Assembly (NCBI GenBank): GCA_022747635.1
Contig: JAKTNV010000064.1
Location: 2,425,950 to 2,489,949, forward strand
Direction: 5' to 3'
Origin: Hetaerina americana
Lineage: Eukaryota; Arthropoda; Insecta; Odonata; Calopterygidae
DNA: 64,000 nucleotides
In this document: in pieces, positions 46,346-56,946 of the stretch
Layout: every line of letters starts with the position of its first letter
Numbering within the stretch: position 1 is the stretch's first letter
Position numbers and translations under genes: made by a program
Notes under the pieces: generated by a model
The model's input: the letters and a program-made list of their open reading frames with translations, nothing else
What the model was told of the DNA's origin: nothing
Databases searched by the model: none

Positions 46346-49198
46346 CTAATTATTTTTTAGACGCTGAGAGTGGCAAGTGGAATTTTTGCTATCTATAACC
46401 CTGCAGTTGCTATCTCGTATTGTCCGTGGGAAGAAGGAGTCCTTGAGTCGGCTAGTTCTGGCATCTATTTCCCGAATTTTATATGCATGATCCAAGCGAC
46501 CAATGTATGTAGGAGTACGAATAATTTGCGGGACCTCGGTGCTGAAACATGCGGATCTAAATTTATTTAATAATTTCAATCTTGCATTGAATCGTCTCTC
46601 AGCCAATGATTCCCACCCCAAATCCATGAGCATTTCGGTGACGCTTTGCATTTTATCGTAGGAATTTTTTACAAAACGGGCTGCCCGGCGTTGAACCTTC
46701 TCAATTTCCCGAATGAGACCTTTTTCACTCGGATCCCACACGCTGCATGCGTATTCTAAATGAGGCCTTACAAGAGCGTGGTAACAACGTTCCTTGACCT
46801 TCGAGTCACTTTTGCCGACAATGCGTCTAATGAATCCCAATTTTTTATATGCTTGACCGTAGACTTTACGTATGTGAGTCCCCCAAGTTAAGTCTTTTGT
46901 GAATGTGACACCTAGGTATTTTACCGTATCAACTACTGCTAGGTCACCTCCAGCTAATTTGTAAGCAAATCCCGTTGATCTTTTAAAGAAATTTACCACT
47001 GAACATTTATTATAATTTAGAGTCAATCCCCAGTTAGAACACCATTTAGTAATGCAATCTAAATCCTGCTCTAGAATAAAACGATCCTCATCCCCAGATA
47101 TCTCCCGATAGATCACCGTGTCATCCGCGAACATCCTAATTTTACTTTTCACTTCGCGGTTCAAATCGTTAACAAAAATCAAGAAAAGCAACGGTCCGAT
47201 CACACTTCCCTGAGGTACCCCCGACGTGACTCGAACGCTGTCGGAACTAGCGCCATCAAGGACTACCCTCTGTTCTCGCTCTGAAAGAAAATCTTTAACC
47301 CAACTTATGGCGCCCTTGTTTATACCCGCGACCTTTAATTTATGAATGAGTTTACCATGTGGGACCTTATCAAATGCCTTTTGAAAATCTAAGAAGATGG
47401 CATCCACTCTCTCACCCGATAAAAGTAAATCATGTGTAAATAATCCTAATTGGGTCTCGCAGGAGCGGGTTTTCCTGAATCCGTGTTGATTGTCACTTAA
47501 AAAGTTAATATTGTCAAGGTGTCTCATTATTGAACTGACAATTATGTGCTCTAAGATTTTGCAACAGATAGAAGTGAGAGATATAGGTCTGTAATTACTG
47601 GGATCCTCCCTGTCACCACTTTTAAAAATAGGCGTTATTTGCGCGGTTTTCCAAATCTTAGGTAGTTTGCACTCTGTGAGGGATTTGTTAAATATAAATT
47701 CAAGGTACGGGGCAATGTTAGGAGCTAAATGTTTTATCACCCTAGCTGGTATATTTTCGGGACCCGGGGATTTGTTGGGTTTAATCTCATTAAGCAATTT
47801 TAGAATTCCTTGTTGGTCCACTGTTATTTTTTCCATGGGTGGAGTATGTATTGTTTCTTGGAGATATGCGGTGGCAACATCATTCGAGAAAACGCTTTGG
47901 AAGAATGGATTTAGGATGTTAGCTTTACCCTCGCTGTCTGTATGAATTATATTGCTACAATCCCTTAAGCAAGCCACGGTTTGTTTACTCCCATTTACTT
48001 CCCTAACATATGACCAGAAAGCTTTGGGGTCAGTGTCCAAGTGCTCGCAAAGTACTTTGCGTTTAAAGTCCAGTAAAGCGCTACGTAATTGTGTTTTGGT
48101 TTCAATTTTAGAGGATCTATATGTGTCCCATAATTGTTTATTCTCAGGGGATGATGTGTTCACACCTGCCCTCTTTACCCTAGGGTGTAGCATTCTCTTT
48201 CGAAGGGCTTTTCTAACGTCTTTATTGTACCACCTGGGGTCGCGATTTGCTTTAACGTATTTTATAGGCATGAAATCTACGATTCCTTTTTGCATGATAT
48301 TGACAAATTCTGTCCAAGTTTCTTCCACGTTGACATGATTTAAGCGGGTTTTGAACTTGGGTAGTGAAGAGTTTAATTGATTGGCAAAAGATTCAAAGTC
48401 TGCTTTATGGTAATTATAAATTTTTCTTTTTGGTTTAACAATCATTTTTATTTCTATGTCCAAGTGGACATTAATTGCTTTATGGTCACTCAAGCCCTCA
48501 TCAGTTGATACACTAATAATACGTTCAGGCGTGTTTGTAAGAAATAGATCCAATATGTTCTTTCCACGGGTGGGCATGCGTACTGCTTGATGGAGGGAGT
48601 TTCTTTGAACCAATTTTATCATGGAATTGCAGGATTCGCGATCGCGGGTCCCAGATTTAACGATATTGTTGTCCCAATCTATACCAGGGAGGTTAAAGTC
48701 GCCACCAATTATGTTTATGCTGTTATTATATTTACGTGTAAAATTGTAAATTTGATCGTTGAGGGTGTGAAGTGTTTTCAAATCTGAGTCTGGAGGTCTG
48801 TAGAAAGAGCATAAATATATGTTGGGTTGATTGGTCCGTATTAAGGTGCGCCAAACACTTTCTATGTTATTATTTTCAAATGAAACTTTCCTGCTTTCAA
48901 AATGACTTTTAACTGCCACGAAAACCCCTCCTCCGGGTCTTGTATCTCTATCGTGTCGGTAAACTTTGAAATCTATTGGGAAAATTTCCTGGTCGTTTAT
49001 GTCATTGCACAGCCAACTCTCTGTGCCTAATACTATATCAGCGGAATGAGTTTGGATTATGTGTTCTAGATCCGCTGATTTTTTCTTGAGGCTTCTGCAA
49101 TTTATAACAAGTATAGTTAAATTATTTTGATGTTGAATAACGTCCTTATTTGTGCCTGACTGTATTTTAGGAAGCCTTTGTGGGGAAGTGCGTGTCAC
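46346..49198 (-). CDS. CR1-like LINE ORF2: endonuclease-reverse transcriptase
   Basis: A 950-codon open frame with no stop or frameshift. AP-type endonuclease at about 28-245: INCRSLKKKSADLEHI, catalytic Glu60 in GTESWL, GGDFNLPG with Asp167, and SDHKAINV with Asp238-His239. Reverse transcriptase at about 515-765: TPIFKSGDREDPSNYRPISL, LDFQKAFDKVPH (Asp604), SGVPQGSVIGPLLF, and the active-site FADD (692-693 Asp pair). The C-terminal region contains LVRPHLEYACSVWDP and VQRRAARFVKN. It nicks target DNA and copies element RNA in place. All key residues are present, so the protein is predicted active. Truncated relatives lie at 10430, 24430 and 26200. Confidence 0.95.
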   Translation of the reverse strand: MTRTSPQRLPKIQSGTNKDVIQHQNNLTILVINCRSLKKKSADLEHIIQTHSADIVLGTESWLCNDINDQEIFPIDFKVYRHDRDTRPGGGVFVAVKSHFESRKVSFENNNIESVWRTLIRTNQPNIYLCSFYRPPDSDLKTLHTLNDQIYNFTRKYNNSINIIGGDFNLPGIDWDNNIVKSGTRDRESCNSMIKLVQRNSLHQAVRMPTRGKNILDLFLTNTPERIISVSTDEGLSDHKAINVHLDIEIKMIVKPKRKIYNYHKADFESFANQLNSSLPKFKTRLNHVNVEETWTEFVNIMQKGIVDFMPIKYVKANRDPRWYNKDVRKALRKRMLHPRVKRAGVNTSSPENKQLWDTYRSSKIETKTQLRSALLDFKRKVLCEHLDTDPKAFWSYVREVNGSKQTVACLRDCSNIIHTDSEGKANILNPFFQSVFSNDVATAYLQETIHTPPMEKITVDQQGILKLLNEIKPNKSPGPENIPARVIKHLAPNIAPYLEFIFNKSLTECKLPKIWKTAQITPIFKSGDREDPSNYRPISLTSICCKILEHIIVSSIMRHLDNINFLSDNQHGFRKTRSCETQLGLFTHDLLLSGERVDAIFLDFQKAFDKVPHGKLIHKLKVAGINKGAISWVKDFLSEREQRVVLDGASSDSVRVTSGVPQGSVIGPLLFLIFVNDLNREVKSKIRMFADDTVIYREISGDEDRFILEQDLDCITKWCSNWGLTLNYNKCSVVNFFKRSTGFAYKLAGGDLAVVDTVKYLGVTFTKDLTWGTHIRKVYGQAYKKLGFIRRIVGKSDSKVKERCYHALVRPHLEYACSVWDPSEKGLIREIEKVQRRAARFVKNSYDKMQSVTEMLMDLGWESLAERRFNARLKLLNKFRSACFSTEVPQIIRTPTYIGRLDHAYKIREIDARTSRLKDSFFPRTIRDSNCRVIDSKNSTCHSQRLKNN

Positions 49199-49474
49199 AT
49201 GTCTTTCTAAATCAATGCCAGTGTTGTCGGTGACTTTTATATTTTTATTAATACTATTATACGCGCTATCCCCAGATGTTACCTACCCACTAAGTGACCT
49301 GCCCTCTATCCTAAAAAAGGCCTACAGTGGTCGAGTATCCTATCCGCTACCTTACTCGCCGCTTCCGCCGTGTAGTGGACCCCAGATCGGTTAAGGGGAG
49401 TCCTGCAAGATCGGAGGGTTGGCCTCAGGTCGACGAAGGAGGCTCCTATGCCCGAGCAGAATCTCGATAGTCTC

Positions 49475-52400
49475 TGGTTTATGCCTGATAAATAATACTT
49501 GATGATAAAGTGATAAACTTATGAGATGCGACCGTGGAGGAAAATGGAGAGATGAGTCAGCTGGATGGAAAAACAGAAGAATTTGTTGGTATGCGGGGGA
49601 AGAGAGTCGGTTGTTTTTTTAAAGAGTAATTCAAAGAGGAAACGCGGATTCAGGGCGCATTGAGTGGCCGTGAAGACTCTCTTCCCCTCTCCAGCAAGGG
49701 GCAGTTGTTTGGACATGTTGTTTTTTATGGTCCAGCCATGCATTGTTTTCATTCTCATTTGCTTAGCTCAGGATTGGTCACCCAAACGGGAAGCGATAGA
49801 TAAAAGAGTCAACACGTGTGACTGTTTCAATGTCTTATAGTTTAATATATGCGTGTTGTAAATGACAACACACACTTTCCTTGCCACACATTGAAGTTCT
49901 TATTGTGCCTGTAGGATTATGAATAACTGATGGTATCCACTTGTGTGCTTCAAGTGGAAAAGTGCTACGATCATGTTCGACTCACACCGGAAGCTACTCA
50001 ATGTGTCCCCGTGGGAGTAATACTTATGTGGAAGACTCCGGATTGCTGGTTGTATTGGATCGGTTGTTAGATACTAAACTAATTTTAGGCTTGCACTCTT
50101 TTAATAGTTTAAAATTAGTAATGTTAAAAAAATAAGTTATTAACAATTTAAATGGATATGAGAATGAGTCGTACACTATCGAATATTTGGATCGCGCATC
50201 ATCGATTTTAGAGAAATGAAGGAATCAGCTATAAATATATTCTTTAACTTTGGAGATTAAAGCAAATTGATAGACTTTCAGCTCCTCCAAGTTTGATATT
50301 ACCATGATTGAAGATGATTCTCCTTTTAATCTTGTATTTAGGATCCATTATTCTATTAAGATTAGAGTAGGGCCATGTCCTTGTAAAAACCTTTAAAATA
50401 GGAGAGGGATTTCTGTTGGATGGCCAACTTTGGTCATACTGTTCAGTAGCTGCTTTTTTTAAATTTATCCCTCCCCATAAATCAGTTTCTTTGGAAAAAA
50501 ACGAGAGCTACAGGTGTATTTTGGTGTCCTCGGACACTGTTTTGTTGCGCTTTGCCCTGATAGAATACTGCACGTATCACTCAGACGTGACGCACGACGA
50601 AACAATTCCCGTACCACTTAAAAAATATTCAACTTTAGCATAAAGTGTGGTATATATGCCCTCAAAGTAGCTTTTCAATCAAATCTCTGATTGGGTGCGA
50701 ATTCTTTTCAATTCATGTGATGAATAGCTCCAGGTGTAACATTGAGGAATTGTTCCATAATTATTTAATGTTAGAACAAAACTTTGATGGCTCCACATGA
50801 GAAATAAGCTTTAACGCGACCTAGGTCTCACTGAGGGGCAGCATTCACTCGGGCATAAAGATGTGACTCCCGTGTGAGACATAGGTTGCAATGGTGCTAA
50901 TTTTTCATAAGGTGAAGTCACCATGTTTTGTCCTAACATTATTCATTATGGAACCATTCTTTTACGTAATGAGTGCGATCTCCTCCTCCGCGGCAGTGTG
51001 TCGCCCTTCCTCGACGAATATTCTGCCATTGACAATGTTGGCATGTGAGCACTAAATGCATAGAATTTCATTTGATTCTGTTTTTTCATTCAAATAGAGA
51101 GATCTAATAAAATAAAGATCCCGCAATGCCACAATTCCTGGAGAATTCGGGCAAAAAGTGAGAAAGTTTTCGCTGGAGCTTTTCGTTAATGCTTTTACAA
51201 TAATTTTCATTTATCTCTGGTTTCTTTTATTTTTCGTTCGTCACCCGTATGATTGTCTCAAGCTCAACTCATATTTACGTTTAAAATTTTGTAAAATTGC
51301 TCTCTTGGTCAAAAGATAATGAAAACGTAAAGTAAAATATCCATCGCAACGCTCCACAATATAGGATTCAAAATACTAACGGCGTAATACAGGAGAGTAT
51401 GACAAAAGTTTCTCTTTCCCTCATGTTGTTTTGAATGATGGAGAACCACAAAATATTAACGCTGACCTCCGTCAGAATGGTCGTGTCCCACAGCGTATTA
51501 TTAAAAATACTCCCAGCTGAGGGAGGGAGCACTCTGCCTGCGGATCAGAAAATCGGAATTCACCCTTAGTACTACAAACGCCGCGGCTGTCACGGCGATA
51601 GTAATTGCTCAGTGCACTTTTTGTTCATTTAAATAAATCCTCCTCTTTGCGAATTGACCTATTGCCGTTCAGATGCATCTAACGGTCAATATAACCTGAC
51701 CTCTTAAACTTTTATGGCTGGCGCGCCGCTGAAGATGACGTAATCTGAGAGTCATTACCTCTCCGTAACTTGCCTTGTTGTCGCAACGTGTAAACTGGAG
51801 AATGGCCGATGGACATCGGTGAGATCGACCTGCCGCTTGAAGTGCAGATGGAATCCAAATGGACCACTAAGAAATCATTCAATCCAGTATTTGGTGTCGG
51901 CTGTCGTTAACTGAGCAGACATTCCTGGATCGGGTTTTTTACGATTTGAGACACGTTACATTTTCATAAAATTGTGTAGAGATTTGTTCGCATTGTTTCC
52001 GTGTCAAATTTATGAACTTTTTCCGTTTCTTGAGCTTAATTTGTGCTTTTAAAGTCTGCGAACCCTGAAGTCGTGCGTATCAAATTCAATTCGCCCACGG
52101 AACAGGAAATGGATGCGCACAAAGCAATTGATCTACAGGAACATGCACCAGAAGGAGACAGTCAAATCCTTGCAATTACAGTTCTACATGCAATTAAGTA
52201 TTTACAAACACACTGCAGCACTAAGTCGCGGTTGCTAGGTTAGGAAATAATCAAACGAATTTGGAATTGAAGCTTGAGGGTGCATAAAAAAATGTTTGTG
52301 TTTGGTAAAAAAATAGAAAAGAAGATGGAGATTTTAATACGCTGGCCACCTGACATCATTCAGAAAACAAGTGAGCCGCGAATACATGGCACCATTCCTC

Positions 52401-53961
52401 CCTAACGGCACTTACATTCTCAATGTAAACGGGACTTTCAAGTATGGATATCTTCATGATATGACAACGTAATTAAAACTTCCAAACTTCGGTTAGAGGA
52501 AAGTACAAGCCCATTTAATGAGAAAAACTGTGTAATAAGCGGAGAAATGACTGAAGTATTGCGGCAGTGGGCCCCTTAAATTTCCTACGTTCACTGGAAA
52601 GACTTTTGATGTAGTCTCAGTATGTTTCCCCAGTGCACCACAGGCAGATGGAATCCGATCCGAGACCCTTTCGAATGTTTAGGGCATAGATTACCCAAGG
52701 ACTGTGATCGACGCCCTCTGTACTTTTTTGTTATGGTTTATTGCGTGTTAAACTTAGATTGATGAGGGTTCAATTCTTTCGGTATGTTGTTCAATGCAAA
52801 TTTAAAATGAACGTACCTGCGGTCATGAAGCAATGGATAACTTGTGCCCATCCGTTTTATTTGTTTTTGTGCGATACGCGGGTCACTGGCATCGGAGGAA
52901 TCCTTGTGAACTCTGGACGAGTGAATGCGTGCGATTCAGAAAGATCTAACACGTCCGAGTGATTGAATGACTGTGATTGCGAACGGAAACTTTGACCATT
53001 TTCTTTCTTTATTATTATTTCTATTTGTTTCTAATTCCTGTGAGAGTACAACAGGCCCCTGGCATAGGAGATATTATTGCAAACCCTGAGTATGCGTGTG
53101 TATGTAATTCACGAAAGTGAATTCGAAATGCAATTCACGAAAATTCCTGAACACACCCTGGTGATCGAGGGGTTGTAGATTTGTTCCTTTATTTATGCAT
53201 TGTTTATACGATTGAGGTACACGAGGGTCACTGTTTCCCAAACACATCCAAGTGACCTAGGATATGTGTCCCTATCTTACCCTTACTTGTCAATTTGTTT
53301 TTACCTCCCTTACCTCTGAACAAACCTAGTGCCAATCAAGTTTACGCTCTCGGCTTTATCATTTTCCATGTGGTTCAATTGTTAAGGTTGGCCGGAGAGG
53401 AGTGGGGAAGAACATTCCGAATCGTTTAATATCAAATACCGTTAACCAATGCGCCTAAGATGGCAAAAAAAGCGAGGTGAACCGAGACATGAAACTATTA
53501 GAACGAAGAATTTTGTGCAACCATAAACGCTATTTTTATGATCCGAGGGATTTATTTGGCAGTTTAGGCATTCGTCAAAGTGTCGCACCACTTCGGGGGC
53601 AGTTTTCACCAAAATTCATGGCCTTGTTTCTCACGAATTCCTTATCCTTCATTTAGGCATTGGCAGTCTGAGGAGCGCAACAGAATGTTTTAAAACGGGT
53701 TCGTCATGCTACTATCCGACTGACCGCATTATCGCGGTACTTTCCGCGTCTCACTCCAATGCACAGTATCTATGGCACCCGAATCGCGGTAAACACTTAA
53801 GTGTGCGTCCGGGCAGACTGCCACTTGCCCCTGCAAATAGGTACACACACACACAAAAATAAAAATTTACACACACGTGCTTACATATAAACATAGATGT
53901 ATATATTTTTATAAATATATATTATTTATATATATATACATATATATTATTTATATATATA

Positions 53962-54000
<39 letters not shown>
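49475..54000. other. 4.5 kb without recognised gene; TA-rich end
   Basis: AT-rich with no ORF over 83 codons and no assignable repeat until a TA/TTTA-rich tract at 53895-53997, which borders the fold-back element. Confidence 0.5.
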
Positions 54001-54001
<1 letters not shown>

Positions 54002-54060
54002 ACAGATGAAGAATTTTAAACCATAGAACCACAAAGAAAGGACACTCACATATGTAGTTT

Positions 54061-54092
54061 TGACGTTAGGACGGCACGACCGTCGTCATCAG
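54061..54092 (-). ncRNA. Hammerhead-ribozyme-like motif
   Basis: The minus strand reads CTGATGA, one base, GACGG/CCGTC hairpin (loop TCGTG), CTAA where GAAA is expected, then CGTC. The flanks agttt (5') and aaact (3') can pair as a short stem I with one unpaired A. The stem II and palindromic ACGT parts are intact. The changed GAAA suggests this copy no longer cleaves. Confidence 0.42.
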
Positions 54093-54452
54093 AAACTATG
54101 TTATATTTATTTATTATTTATATTATATATAAATATGTATTTATGTAGATTGCCCACGAGCATTAGTCTACGTGGGCGAATGCACAATTACACTTTCCCT
54201 CCGCATGAATAACCACCGATATTCCACCAAAACTCCCACCTTCCTTAATTATCCCATCCCTACTCACACTGCTTCCCAAAACCAATCTTTTGATGACTGC
54301 TTCTCCGTTTCGCTGATTGAAACCCTTCCCAAATCTGCAAGTATAATAGAGGTGAGGACCCGCGAGATGGCGCATATCTGGGTGACCCAGTCATTTAAAC
54401 CGCCCGGGCTGAACCAAGCCCACTGAATGCATCATATAGCTTAAAAATCATT

Positions 54453-54525
54453 CGCCTTGACTGGGACTCGAACCCAGATCCCTCAATATCTGGTCAAGTG
54501 CTTTAGCCACTTAAGCTACCGAGGC
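54453..54525 (-). tRNA. tRNA-like sequence, probably SINE head
   Basis: The 73-nt minus strand folds as a cloverleaf: acceptor GCCTCGG/TCAAGGC with one mismatch, D arm GCTT/AAGC, anticodon stem CTTGA/TTGAG, loop CCAGATA, T arm CTGGG/CCCAG with TTCGAGT loop. Position 33 is C rather than the near-universal T, so decoding is doubtful. It is the mirror copy of 54872-54944, which argues for a SINE-type module. Confidence 0.5.
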
Positions 54526-54871
54526 GTCCTCTTAAACTCTGAAATTTTGGGGCTTTTAAAGGAACTAGATGTTGTGACGAAATACCGTACATACAATGTC
54601 ACATGCATTCGTAGTCGTGCGCGAGGCGCCACTGTCCACGAGGTTAAAGCGGTGCGGATGACTCCGTTAAAAGTTACTGTTGCGGCATCTCCCGCAGTTT
54701 CTTTGGAATTTGTCAAAGGGAAAAACACCATAAGTGTTTAAAGTTGGCTTTAACCTCGTGGACAGTGGCGCCTCGCGCACGACTACGAATGCATGTGACA
54801 TTGTATGTACGGTATTTCGTCACAACATCTTGTTCCTTTAAAAGCCCCAAAATTTCAGAGTTTAAGAGGAC

Positions 54872-54944
54872 GCCTCGGTAGCTTAAGTGGCTAAAGCACT
54901 CGACCGGATATTGAGGGATCTGGGTTCGAGTCCCAGTCAAGGCG
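54872..54944 (+). tRNA. tRNA-like sequence, probably SINE head
   Basis: A plus-strand copy of the same cloverleaf. The anticodon stem is CTCGA/TTGAG with loop CCGGATA, again C at position 33. It differs from its mirror copy at three visible positions. A box and B box (GGTTCGAGTCC) are intact, so Pol III transcription is plausible. It is followed by aatgatttttac and the direct-repeat block ending at the target duplication. Confidence 0.5.
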
Positions 54945-55168
54945 AATGATTTTTACGCTCTGAAATTGTTGCATTGAAATGCACATTAGCTGATGACTCC
55001 GTTAAAAGTTACTGTTGCGGCATCTCCCGCAGTTTCTTTGGAATTCATCATATAGCTGCCTACATATCCCGTCCCACCCCCTTGTTCATTTCCTATTGGT
55101 CGCTTACCCCTCCTTCACTCACCTTTCCCCCGCACATGTCCTCTCCGCTCTTCCCTGAGAACGTCATT

Positions 55169-55199
55169 CTCAAGACGACGGCCTTGCCGTCGAAACGTC
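55169..55199 (+). ncRNA. Hammerhead-ribozyme-like motif
   Basis: Reads CTCAAGA (CTGATGA in the other copies), one base, a 6-bp hairpin GACGGC/GCCGTC (loop CTT), GAAA and CGTC. Here the 3' core GAAAC is intact while the 5' core is mutated, the reverse of its partner at 54061-54092. Together the two arms preserve one full consensus. Confidence 0.42.
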
Positions 55200-55324
55200 A
55201 AAACTACATACGTGAGTGTCCTTTCTTGGTGTTTCTATGGTTTAAAAATCTTCATATATATGTATACACACAAAGTAACTATAGCATATTCATAAAGTAT
55301 ATATTATATATATATATGTATGTA

Positions 55325-56640
55325 CAGGGTTGGACCAAAAGTGGTAGGACTGATTTTCTCTGGCACGAACGGAGCGGTGGAGGGGGGTCTGCCTGGCAGG
55401 GTAAGGTGAAGGGGGCTCTTAGAAACAGACCAACACCAACCTCAGTCGCCTACGGGCTGTCGTTGAGTGAGGACACCGTTTTTAGTGACGCAAGTTTTTT
55501 GTCCGCGTCGAAAAACAAAATGAATCTGAATTCAGAGCAACGTTATTCCGTGAAGTTTTGTGCGAAACTCGGGAAGACGGCAACTGAGACTCTCGATATG
55601 ATCAAGCAGGCTTATGGGGACACTGCCTTAAGCCGTTCCACAGTATTTGAGTCGCACAAGTTGTTTAAAGAGGGTAGGGAGCTCGTTGAAGACGACCATC
55701 GCTCCGGACGGCCGTCGACGGCAAGAACCGACACGAATGTGGACAGAGTGAGGACACTGCTGAACACAGACCGACGCTTAACCAGTGAATAAATTGCAGA
55801 CCAGTTGGGTCTGTCTATATCCAACGTCCAACGCATTATTTCACAGGATTTGGCCATGCGCAAGGTGTGCGCCAAGATGGTGCCGAAAATTCTCAGTGTC
55901 GACCAACAGGCAACGCGTGTGCGCATTTCCGAAGAAGTGTTAGCCAATTTGCACCGAGATGAAAATTGTTTGGACAATGTGATAACTGGTGATGAAACAT
56001 GGGTTTTTCAATATGACCCCGAAACGAAAAGACAATCCGCGGAATGGCACACTTCCGCGTCCCCACGTCCAAAAAAGGCTCGCATGAGCAAATCAAAAAT
56101 CAAAACGATGTTGATTTTGTTTTTCGACCGTCATGGAGTGGTTCACAAGGAGTTTGTCCCACCAGGGGAGACTGTGAATACGAACTTTTACCTGAAGGTG
56201 CTCACCCGCCTCCGAGAACGCGAGAAAAGAGTCCGACCGGCCATCGCAAACTGCTGGGTCCTTCATCATGACAACGCGTTGTGCCATGGCGCGCTCGTCG
56301 TCAGACAGCTCCTGGCCAAATACGGCGTTGCCACGTCGCCGCACCCGCCCTATTCTCCCGATCTGGCACCACCGGACTTCTTCTTCTTCCCCCTGATGAA
56401 AAGACAGCTCAAGGGACGACGTTTCGACTCGATTAAGGCCGTTCAAGAGGCTTCAACGAGGGTCATCAACGGCATCCCCAAAGAAAATTTCCAGCGGGCG
56501 TACGGGGAATGGAAGCAACGTTATACTAAGTGTGTAGCAGCTCAAGGAGCATACTTTGAAGATTATTAAGTCGATGTAAGTATATCGTCAATAAAATTCT
56601 TGTAAAAAAATCAGTCCTACCACTTTTGGGTGCGACCCTG
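55325..56640 (+). mobile_element. Full-length mariner element
   Basis: Terminal inverted repeats of about 30 bp: cagggttggaccaaaagtgg, taggactgattt on the left, and the reverse complement of cctaccacttttgggtgcga, ccctg on the right, differing at a few positions. The 5' flank is TA, as expected for mariner target duplication. The 3' flank is TT, so one duplicate has mutated. Length is 1316 bp, normal for the family. Contains a transposase gene interrupted only once. Confidence 0.93.
55520..56569 (+). pseudogene. Mariner transposase with a single in-frame stop
   Basis: From ATG at 55520 the frame runs 350 codons, the usual mariner length, broken only by TAA at 55790-55792 (codon 91). Blocks: N-terminal HTH region (NSEQRYSVKFCAKLGKTATE), EGRELVEDDHRSGRPST, second HTH (IADQLGLSISNVQRIISQDL), linker KMVPKIL, then catalytic TGDETWVFQYDPE, LHHDNALCHG and PPYSPDLAPPDFFFFP. 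The second and third Asp are separated by 34 residues, giving the mariner DD34D signature. The C-terminus has KQRYTKCVAAQGAYFEDY. There are no frameshifts, so this copy is young and was probably active until recently. The start is set by the family length and the aacaaaATG context. Confidence 0.94.
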
Positions 56641-56671
56641 TTTATACCATATATGCATATATTCTTTCATA

Positions 56672-56843
56672 TGGAAATAGATACAAGAAAAAGGGATAGG
56701 ACCAAGCATCAAGGGCGAATACAGGAGGGGTGGGGAAGGTGGAATTGAACGGATCACTCTAGTGATCGATTCCGCCTTCGCCACCTCTCCTGTGTTCGTC
56801 CTTTATGTGTGGTCCTATCCCTTTTCCTTGTATCTAATTCTAT
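56672..56843. repeat. Fold-back repeat, about 80-bp arms
   Basis: Left arm 56672-56757 and right arm 56760-56843 are imperfect reverse complements (gatacaagaaaaagggatag pairs with ctatcccttttccttgtatc). The right arm is a copy of the dispersed unit at 10120-10238 and 22028-22130. The outside of the right arm continues into gccgtatggcgggatttcgt, also found inverted near 9765-9785, then TA-rich sequence. Confidence 0.82.
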
Positions 56844-56899
56844 GTGAATAAGTATTTCTTCGCCGTATGGCGGGATTTCGTGTTTGAATGTGTATGTGC

Positions 56900-56904
<5 letters not shown>

Positions 56905-56930
<26 letters not shown>

Positions 56931-56946
56931 GTTATATATATATATA
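56905..56946. repeat. (TA)n-rich tract
   Basis: A short TA tract between the fold-back repeat and the deleted mariner. Confidence 0.9.

Larger units (their letters stand above)
45830..49470 (-). mobile_element. CR1-like LINE, nearly full length
   Basis: A minus-strand element comprising a 5' UTR (49199-49470, with cgaccactgtaggcc and ggggtccactacac blocks), a single uninterrupted ORF2 (46346-49198), a 3' UTR of about 500 bp with the terminal motif gcggcttgcggggtatt, and a short tandem tail of (TGTAGA)n at 45830-45855. An ORF1 was not seen, so the copy may be 5'-truncated or the family may lack it. A tandem-hexamer tail instead of poly-A fits CR1/L2-group elements. The exact 5' boundary is uncertain. 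Confidence 0.87.
54430..55057. repeat. 604-bp insert flanked by 12-bp target duplication
   Basis: The direct repeats catcatatagct (54430-54441 and 55046-55057) flank 54442-55045. Inside are two 209-bp inverted arms (54442-54650 and 54747-54955), each ending outward in a tRNA-like sequence, and two identical 54-bp blocks in direct orientation (54657-54710 and 54992-55045; begins gatgactccgttaaaagtta). The length of the target duplication is typical of LINE-driven retroposition rather than of mariner (2 bp). Confidence 0.85.
54001..55262. mobile_element. Fold-back element with about 95-bp terminal inverted repeats
   Basis: The outer arms 54003-54094 and 55167-55260 are imperfect reverse complements: gaattttaaaccatagaacc pairs with ggtgtttctatggtttaaaa, and cacatatgtagttttgacgt pairs with acgtcaaaactacatacgtg. 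TA-rich tracts adjoin both ends. Each arm carries a hammerhead-like motif in its inner part. Between the arms lies unique sequence, a nested 604-bp insert with 12-bp direct repeats (54430-55057) and a pyrimidine-rich tract (55065-55160). No ORF for a transposase, GIY-YIG nuclease or reverse transcriptase is present, so it is non-autonomous. Confidence 0.75.

Noticed and set aside
47667..48787. Plus-strand ORFs of 66-128 codons
   Set aside because: They are antisense shadows of the intact CR1-like ORF2.
54453..54944. Two functional tRNA genes
   Set aside because: The cloverleaf is good, but C at position 33, an acceptor mismatch and mirror-image placement inside one insert favour SINE-type modules.
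55612..56446. Minus-strand ORFs of 67-121 codons
   Set aside because: They are antisense shadows of the mariner transposase.
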